NCBI RefSeq assembly: GCF_000327385.1
Contig: NW_008707123.1
Coordinates: forward strand, 622,280-686,279
Length of the DNA stretch: 64,000 nt
DNA from: Lottia gigantea
Taxonomy: Eukaryota > Mollusca > Gastropoda > Lottiidae
Reading direction: 5' to 3'
The position numbers and the translations under genes are program-made. Positions 56,840-64,000 of the stretch are shown one piece after another. Under the pieces are notes generated by a model that searched no databases, was not told where the DNA came from, and saw only the letters and a program-made list of their open reading frames with translations. The stretch's first letter is position 1. Each line of letters begins with the position of its first letter.

Positions 56840-56960
56840 AACTATTTCAAGTCTGACTTTGTTTCCGGAAGTGCTGACAACGTAAACAAATAATCTGATT
56901 GGATGATAAATTTGAACGGAAGTAGAATTCACTGAGACGTTTCGTACCATTCATTTCATC
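56840..56960 (-). promoter_or_regulatory. Probable DNAJC27 promoter
   Basis: TTTCCGGAAGTG (about 56870) is a strong ETS site; GATTGG (about 56897, CCAAT on the minus strand) and a second GGAAGT (about 56920) lie close by. An acceptor-like TTTCCAG on the minus strand at about 56440 implies a non-coding first exon upstream of the start codon. Confidence 0.4.
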
Positions 56961-57699
56961 ATACAAGTCGATTCGTATCACAAGGTCACCCCTTTAAATC
57001 GACTCTGCGATCTGCATATTAGAAGGGTTGTAGAGAGGTTTTCTAGTCTTATAAATCTTTACAGTAAATTACAATGTGGACGGTGTTTAGCGACTAAAAA
57101 AAACCTCATTTGGGGCTAGAAGTTGTTTGAAATTTGTATAGACATTGCCATTTGTCAGTTTTATTTGTCAGCTTTAAGAGCAAACTTGTTATGCTCGACC
57201 TTAAAGAGAACCTGGTGCCACTCAGCAGTGTCTTTCCCTTCTCCAGAGTCCACATGATATTGCTAACCTAGTAGATATTCATTGAATTAAAGGATTTTTG
57301 CTGTCTGGAACTTGAAAAGTACGCAATTAATTTGACAATTTTGAAGAAGATATCAAACAAACCAATTCATAGGCGGTCAGCGACCTAAAATCGAAATCAA
57401 AGTTCACCATCCCTTTAAACATCTCCACATTGACAGAACAGGACAAATCTCTTTAATTAATTGGTCTATATTTAGTAACATACTGCTACTTTCGGTTTAT
57501 TAATTATGAAGGACAAACATAAATCATTACACAATCGCGTGACAGATCCGTCTGATGCAATTCTAAGACACAAGAAAACATTATCGATTGAATCTTAAGA
57601 CTGACACTCTGATAAAATTCGTGTCCAAGACATCTGAAAGTTATATTCGGATAAAAACGCAGTTTTTCCAAGATCACGTGAGCAAAAAGCCCACATTCC

Positions 57700-57735
57700 A
57701 TATCTCGTGACGTCACATTTCAGCGGCCATTTTCT
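57700..57735. promoter_or_regulatory. CRE palindrome and YY1-like site
   Basis: GTGACGTCAC (about 57708) is a perfect CRE palindrome; CGGCCATTTTC (about 57723) resembles YY1 at a transcription start. May serve the candidate exon just downstream. Confidence 0.5.
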
Positions 57736-57823
57736 TGAAAGCAAGAACACGTTCGGATATCTTCTATCATATTTTGTGCATTTCTCGCCACTTGAGCGAG
57801 TTTTTATTCATACAAGACATTCA

Positions 57824-57841
57824 ATGTGCGACGTTAACGCT
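57824..57841 (+). CDS. Candidate first coding exon (MCDVNA), gene continues off-window
   Basis: ATG followed by five codons and a perfect GTGAGT donor in phase 0, 110 bp downstream of the CRE/YY1-like promoter. Too short to identify. If real, its second exon lies beyond 64000, or in small exons I could not recognise, and 57842-64000 is its first intron. Confidence 0.25.
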
Positions 57842-58949
57842 GTGAGTATACGATCTTACATTTTTTTCATTGTTTTCTGGTCAGCGATCGTTTAAAAATG
57901 GCGTGGAATTTTGTCATTTCGACAAACAAAAGTTCATTGACTCGGCAAATGTTCTATGAATGAATGAATGAACAAGATGAAAAGCTTGCTGTGTAGTGAT
58001 CGGCGTGAGTAACTCAAATATTAACACAAGGGTAACAAAATTCAATATATTACTAAATATTTTTGGGGGAGGGGGGTGATTCAAAATAAAGTGGACATTG
58101 ACATAAATTATAGACAGATTTCAAAGAGTCTGAAAGACTTGATGCTACAGTACAATGACACAGTTCGTACTGTCTTCAGTCTCCTTAAAAATCTAAGAGC
58201 TAAAAATTTCTTGTATAAATTCAAATGAATTGATTATAAATGTAGCCAATTTATGAGTCAAAATCAGTTTCGAATCAACTTGGTTGGTCGTTTAAAGCAC
58301 ACCAAGATCAATATATAAATCACCCTGGTAGGATTAAGCTAAAGAGCTATGTATAATTGAGAGAGATGTTGATGAAGTGAAGGCTAGCTAATCTGGTTAT
58401 AAAAATGAGTTAATATAATGGCTATAAAGAAGTCATCTCTCAGGTCAACTCGGCAGTAAATAGGTACAGATAATCCAGGCAAGATCAATATTAAGACAGG
58501 GCAATTATTATGGAATAAAGGACACTTTTTATCACAATAATGGTATAGTAGTGGACTCCTTAATCAAGATGTTACAATCACTTGTTTTGAAAAGAGTAAG
58601 CATGGTCTGCTTCTCACACAAAACCCATCACTACTACTAGTCAAAATCATGAGATACAACCAGATCAAATCTTGTCTGACTAGATAAATCATCAAAATGC
58701 AAGAAGCTGTGTGGCCGTGTGTGGTTTGCCCCCTAAATTTCGTTCAAATCTTAAATGAAGACATGAATTTCCTACACTTTGTTATTGTTAATACCAAACA
58801 CCGTGGCTAACGAACTGTTACTTAGTTCTCTAATTGACTTGTAGTGATATGTTTTATATTGATCAGGATATTGGCAATAAAATAAATATTATTGACTGGC
58901 TATAACTAGTTATAGTTCATTTAATCAGTGTAGAAAGGTATCGGTACAT
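57842..58949. other. No gene seen
   Basis: AT-rich, no supported exon; a possible first intron of the candidate gene. Confidence 0.4.
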
Positions 58950-59200
58950 TGTTTTATTGTTAATGGAAGGTCATCTAGTCATTTTTACTTGCTGATATTC
59001 ACTGGGATTTTGTGCCTTTACTTATTACCCTGGGTAGTTTAAATGCTCAATTTAATCTCTTTTATATTAGCTTAACTGTATTGTTTTTTTTTTTTGAAAG
59101 GTCACATGGTCATTTATTTTGACTTGTTGATATCCATTGGGATTTTGTACCTATACTTATTACCCTGGGTAGCTCAAATGCTCAATTTGATTTACTGTTG
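58950..59200 (+). repeat. Direct duplication of about 125 bp
   Basis: Two copies of GGTCATCTAGTCATTTTTAC ... CTTATTACCCTGGGTAGTTT ... ATGCTCAATTT (from about 58967 and about 59100), near 85% alike, separated by a poly-T run. Confidence 0.85.
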
Positions 59201-61000
59201 AATTTAAAGTATTGAACTCACTAATTTTCCTTATGGCCAGAATTGGGCTAATTTCACTATAGCACAAGAATTGTGGGCATACATCTATTAATTAAGTTCC
59301 AATTTAGTCACAGTGATTTTAATATTTGTATTATGGATCAAAGGCCAGATGTAGAAAACTCCCTCACACTTGTTACATCTTTATGTGGATCTATATTTAA
59401 CAAGTCAACTTGTGTGACAATTTTCACTAATGAAGAATTTCTATGCCTATTAAAAATCCTCATTAGTTATAATAACCTAATGCTGATCATTTCATAGTTT
59501 CATTTCTATTCTATTCCAGTCTAAAAGGTATAAAAAGCTGACAATACAATTTCACTGTTATATGAGATTTTTATATTTCAATGACTGTTTGACATTTGGA
59601 TGAAATGTGACATTTAGAAAGTCAAATCACTGTCAACACAAGATCCACCCCCATGATTTATTTCTTGCTTTCTGTATCCAATCAGTGGAGTGAGATTTTA
59701 TATTGCATGGTTTTTAAATTGAGTTAATTTCCAATTTGACTTAAGACATTTTGATGGAATGAAGAGAAATTTTAAAGTGATTGTAAGAGGTTTTCTAATT
59801 TATTTATGACTACCAGGGACACTGATAACATCAATTTCCACCATCCCCAATTTCACTTAAGGAATTTAGATATTCTCTTTACAATCCATTTAAGTTAGTT
59901 TTATTTTCAATTTTATGCCTTGCCTTTTATTAACATGCTCAAAGACTAATTTATTGTTGCACAGATGGATTCGGGGCAGGGCTGTTTATTTTAGAACTGA
60001 TCTTGTACCAATTTTCATTGAGAAAACCTAAAATCTAACAAAATTTGCACTGAAAATATCCAAAAGATCGACCTAGCAGTGAGTCATTTTGGAACTTCGA
60101 AGATTGATTGAAAATGAGACATGACTGGTAAATCCAGATAAACCAACAGTCCTAGTTGAAGAGAAAGGATAAAGAAGCCAGGTGCCTGTACAGGTGATAA
60201 TGGTATAATAAGTCAGTAATCTAACCAGGGATTAACTTGTTACATTCTATTAGCTACTGGCTATTGACCCTATTACTAAAAAAACAGGGCACTTAATCCT
60301 TTTAACTCTACTGAGCCCTACTTGTCATCTGAACTGATCGACCAACCATTACAAATCATTCATGGATCAATGCTTTGATAAAGATATTAAACATGACAAG
60401 CAAAAACTAAGTAGAGTCCACCGTACTAAACAAATTAGAACGGCAAAAGTCCTCAAATGAAAATGACAGACCTGGCAAACATCATAAAAGTCTGGAACAT
60501 TCTAAAGATCTGATAAAAAGGCAAATCAGGAAAGAGGAAGGTTAAGCATTCTCTGCCCTGTGCTTGCAGCATGATTTTGAACTCTTTAAACAGAACATGG
60601 ACTAGTTGACCAGTTGTACAAGCTTATAGTCCCAGGTCAGTGTTTCTGTGTTTTGAATCTGCCCAACCTTTTATCTCAAAACAGCTATTTAAACCTTATT
60701 TTATGGAAGTTTTTTTTAAAGAATTATATCTTCTTGATTTGTTTCAAGGATCAAAAAGATGAAAAAAATATAATTACAGTTATAAAGGCCTAGTTTCCTT
60801 GGCTTCTAATTAATTTAGGTATTTTTTTCATAAAGGCAGCCATCTTGTTTAACTTCTGCAGCCAAATTAGACTAATTATGCACTTTTTAATTAGAGAGTT
60901 CCAAATATGGAATCAGACCACAAATTGTTCACCTAATGACAGATATTTTTTTTTACATTTTTGTTCAGCCTGACCCAGGGAGACAGACTGAAATAAATAT
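59201..61000. other. No gene seen
   Basis: AT-rich with no supported exon. Short frames (for example 59273-59497) lack splice or domain support. Confidence 0.4.
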
Positions 61001-62475
61001 TATTTGACAATTGAGGACTGGTATTGCCATGCAGTATCCAATGAGGGAAATTTTGCCAGGACTGCAACTGTCGAGGGCTCTTTAACGTGCCCAGTCTACA
61101 TGTTACTTTTCTACATGTATTGGGAAATGAGGACTGGTATCCTCATGCAGTGTGCAATGAGAGAAATTATGCCAGGACCACATTAACCTACCTCTTTTAT
61201 TTCCAACTATCAGGGATCTTTAAAATACAAAGCAAGTGTCACACAGGGATCTCAGTTTAGATGAATAAAGGAGAGTGTAGGAGTGGTGTTAAGGTTTGAT
61301 GTATGTTATATTAGTAATCTGATATAGGATAAAGGCTATTATATTATATTGTGTTATCTAGGTATTGCGTAAGGGTCAAATATAGTTGTTATTTACCAAG
61401 TCCAGGAATTTCATGGTGTAATTTGAAGGTAAACCCATTCTTGATTTTCCTTTTAGTTTCATAAAGTAAAAATGAATTATGTTTGTATTGGGGCGTGTTC
61501 CTTAAAAGAACTCGTCTCCATTCATTCAGTATTTCGTAATGTCTAATAGACAAAGTATGAATGGGACCCTGTTGAGCGTGGGTGTTCGTTCACTCGTGAT
61601 ACAACTTAAAATGTAATTCATTCATAAGTCAAGGGGTGTATTTACTATTCTCATAATAAGAAATATTCAAATATTGCTTCATGTCTAAACAGGGTCTATT
61701 CGCCACTCTTAATTTGTTATAGCTTTTGAATGAGGTCCAAGGTCAAATTGAAATAAGCACCGCAAGCACATTTTTGAAATGAAAGAAACTTTGCCTGGAA
61801 AGTGGCGTTTTCCTTGTCTTCTTTTATTTTTATCTTCAAGGAGTCTTAAATATGTACGTACACATGCAACACTAAGCAATTGAGTGAAATCTTGCTAGTT
61901 GTATGGCTTCAATCTTTTTAAATATTTAACTTTGGAGGAATCCTTAGTGCAGTCTGTACTTGTCTCTACATGTATCTATTGAGAAGTCAAATTGATATAA
62001 TAAAAAGACAACACCAAGCAGTTTGCAATGAGGGAAATGGCTGTCATTGTGAAGGGATCTTGAACATGCAGTCTGTACTAGGAAGTACATGTCTCTGTTG
62101 AGAAGGAAAGATGATATATTAACTAGAACACAAGGAAGTTTTATTATTACTGTATGTTTCTAGTGTTTTTATATTTTAACAAGTTATAGTGACATGACCT
62201 TCATCACTATCATTATACTGTTACAAGGGTGTTAGAGTTTGATTGCCTTAGATCAACAACCTAATTCTTTCAAGTTATTCAAAAAGTATGACAGTTTTTC
62301 AAATCTCTTATTTGCTAGAACAAGATGAGGGAAAATTATCAGCTGAATGGCTACATAATTATGCAGGCTAATGTCGCTGTCCTGGCAAAATTGCATGGTG
62401 CTGCTGTCTTCATTAGCCCAATTAGGTGCAGAAAAGTAGGACGTAAAACTCCATTTATTTCATTATATTTTGTGT
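61001..62475. repeat. Cluster of repeat family A copies
   Basis: Reverse-type copies at 61015-61110 and 61130-61230 (GCCATGCAGTATCCAATGAG, TTTTGCCAGGAC), a reverse piece at 61990-62100 (AAGCAGTTTGCAATGAGGGA), and a forward copy at 62345-62470 ending GACGTAAAACTCCATTTATT. Confidence 0.75.
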
Positions 62476-63780
62476 TGTTAAATGGACTAAATTTTGGAGA
62501 GACAGTGAGACAGGGAAACAAACAAATTGTTTATTTATTGTTAGGTTACCTTTACTTTACCTCATGCCACTATGGATATAGGTCAAATGTCAGTGGGTCA
62601 ATAAAGATCAATAGGTCAGCTACAGTCTGGTGAGAAATATTCCCAAAACAAACACAATGTCTTCTTTTTTCTTTTGAGATGTAAAATGGCTATGAGTTTA
62701 GACTGCATATGAAAGTCAGGTTTTTAACTGATGTTGAAGCTTTTGTAAAAATTTTCCACCATTGCAGACTGCATGGCCTTCCTAATATCTAACAGTTCTT
62801 AATTTATAAGGAATCTTATAAAATGTCATTGGTTGAATTGTCTGTAAAACAAGATTGAAACACAGGCATGAAAGGAACTGCAGCTGGACTTGCTTGGCTA
62901 ATCTGTGACTGGTAAATACAGTGCGATCAGCAGTCTACAGCTTAGTGGGATCATAAATCATTATTGATGTCATAATGTCTAAATTTACTTTAAAATTTGT
63001 CAGATGGTTGAATATATAAGCTTAGTAATATTTGTCAGTCATATCTTAATATATCTTTAGTCACATGACATACAGGTGATATCTGGTACCATTCACTGTA
63101 CTCACATTAGTTTAAAAGGACTAGACCACAAGATTTAATGCTTTCTTGAATGTCAATGTATGAGGAAATGTTGACCCAATTTGTGTTAACAATGATGAAT
63201 TGTGGGCCAGCGAATCCCAAAGAAGAGCAGCCTCATCGAATCTCGGGGAAAGTCATAGTTATCAAGAATTTAAACTATTGGGCGGTCACCAGGGTATGAA
63301 AGGTAGTTAAAAGACATCCCAATGAATGACATTAACTACTAACGCTCTACTTAACTACTGGTATTTTAGTCATTTGACCTTACGACCTCTCACCTGTAAC
63401 CTCACAGCTTGTGTATAGAGACAAGTATGTCATTCATAATGTGATCATTGTTTGTGTAACGGGCTATAACTTTATAATGATATTGAAATTCAAACTAAGG
63501 GAATTTCTAACAAGGAAAATTTCATATTTCGTTTTGCGTTATCTTGTATTTCAAATTGTCATTTATTAAACTGCTCTGACATTTGTAAGTTCGTTTTATT
63601 TGAAGTACAGTATTACAGATTTTTATAGAACACCTAATGTTACTTCACAGTTGAGCTTGTCAAAGTTCTAGAAAGTAAGTGAATGAAAAGATTTTTTCTT
63701 TATGTGAAACAGAACACAGGCTGAAATAAATCAGTTGTCTGAAGATCTCTACTTGTCAAACTTCAGTAGGGACACAGGCT
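62476..63780. other. No gene seen
   Basis: AT-rich, no supported exon. Confidence 0.4.
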
Positions 63781-63784
63781 TCAT

Positions 63785-63930
63785 CTTCATAATGTGAAGA
63801 TGAAGTTTGTAATAGTTTGACATTGTGAAAATGAAGTTTGTAATAGTTTGACAATGTGAAGATGAAGTTTGTAATAGTTTGACATTGTGAAGATGAAGTT
63901 TGTAATAGTTTGACATTGTGAAGATGACTG
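63785..63930 (+). repeat. Second tandem array of the 30-bp motif
   Basis: Four to five copies of GAAGATGAAGTTTGTAATAG plus TTTGACATTGT, period about 31 bp; same monomer as at 46328 but on the other strand. Overlapping minus frames are artefacts. Confidence 0.95.
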
Positions 63931-64000
63931 TAAATCTGTTGTTTTTATCATTCCTTGCCAAATAGTTACCAGTCTTAATAACATTACCTAACACTTGTTT

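Noticed and set aside
1-64000. Retroviral, LTR-retrotransposon or Polinton copies
   Set aside because: No gag, polymerase, integrase, capsid or envelope-like coding sequence and no long terminal direct repeats were seen.

Overview
The window is metazoan nuclear DNA: AT-rich, intron-rich (GT-AG introns of about 0.1-2.5 kb, with exon phases that agree across every multi-exon gene I rebuilt), dense in microsatellites, minisatellites, MITEs and tRNA-derived SINEs. Four TTAGGG units sit in one intron. The gene set (SLC22 carrier, ARM-TIR protein, PAF-acetylhydrolase, clip-like secreted peptide, CIMIP5 and DNAJC27 orthologues) fits a lophotrochozoan, most likely a gastropod mollusc. That placement is inference from gene content and repeat style, not from a database.

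Layout, left to right. 0-1 kb: 3' part of a trypsin-fold protein with a duplicated, His-less first barrel (+). 2.5-4.4 kb: signal peptide plus clip-like cysteine module (+). 5.3-11.6 kb: complete 11-exon SLC22 carrier, 552 aa (+). 11.8-17.3 kb: repeat-rich block with a kilobase-scale inverted duplication; a 44-aa small ORF with a mitochondrial-gene-like promoter lies inside it. 17.8-19.0 kb: TTC32, 145 aa (-). 21.0-25.2 kb: ARM-TIR-SAM protein, 640 aa (-), preceded in frame, across one stop, by an ORF with a myristoylation-like start. 25.6-26.8 kb: a short divergent promoter with an E2F site, then intronless RPA2 (+). 28.8-35.4 kb: PAF-acetylhydrolase, 9 exons, 445 aa (-). 36.6-39.6 kb: ER-lumenal JmjC-like protein, 8 exons, 431 aa, with C-terminal HTEL (+). 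41.5-47.5 kb: single-pass membrane protein whose tail carries about 20 YxxV/I/L motifs (-). 48.7-51.6 kb: CIMIP5/C2orf50, 139 aa (+). 53.9-56.3 kb: DNAJC27/RBJ, 268 aa (-). 57.7 kb: CRE-containing promoter and a candidate first exon (+). From there to the end I see only repeats.

The genes do not form an operon or one pathway. Several are in head-to-head pairs (ARM-TIR-SAM/RPA2, PAF-AH/JmjC, tyrosine-motif protein/CIMIP5, DNAJC27/candidate exon). Points most worth a second look: hammerhead ribozyme motifs in sense orientation inside introns of DNAJC27 and the ARM-TIR-SAM gene; the unusual order and substituted catalytic position of the TIR protein; the tyrosine-motif membrane protein with an ITAM-like pair; the 44-aa small ORF; and a 30-bp motif that is both dispersed at about 11 sites and tandemly amplified at two loci. 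I saw no retroviral, LTR or Polinton-type coding sequence.
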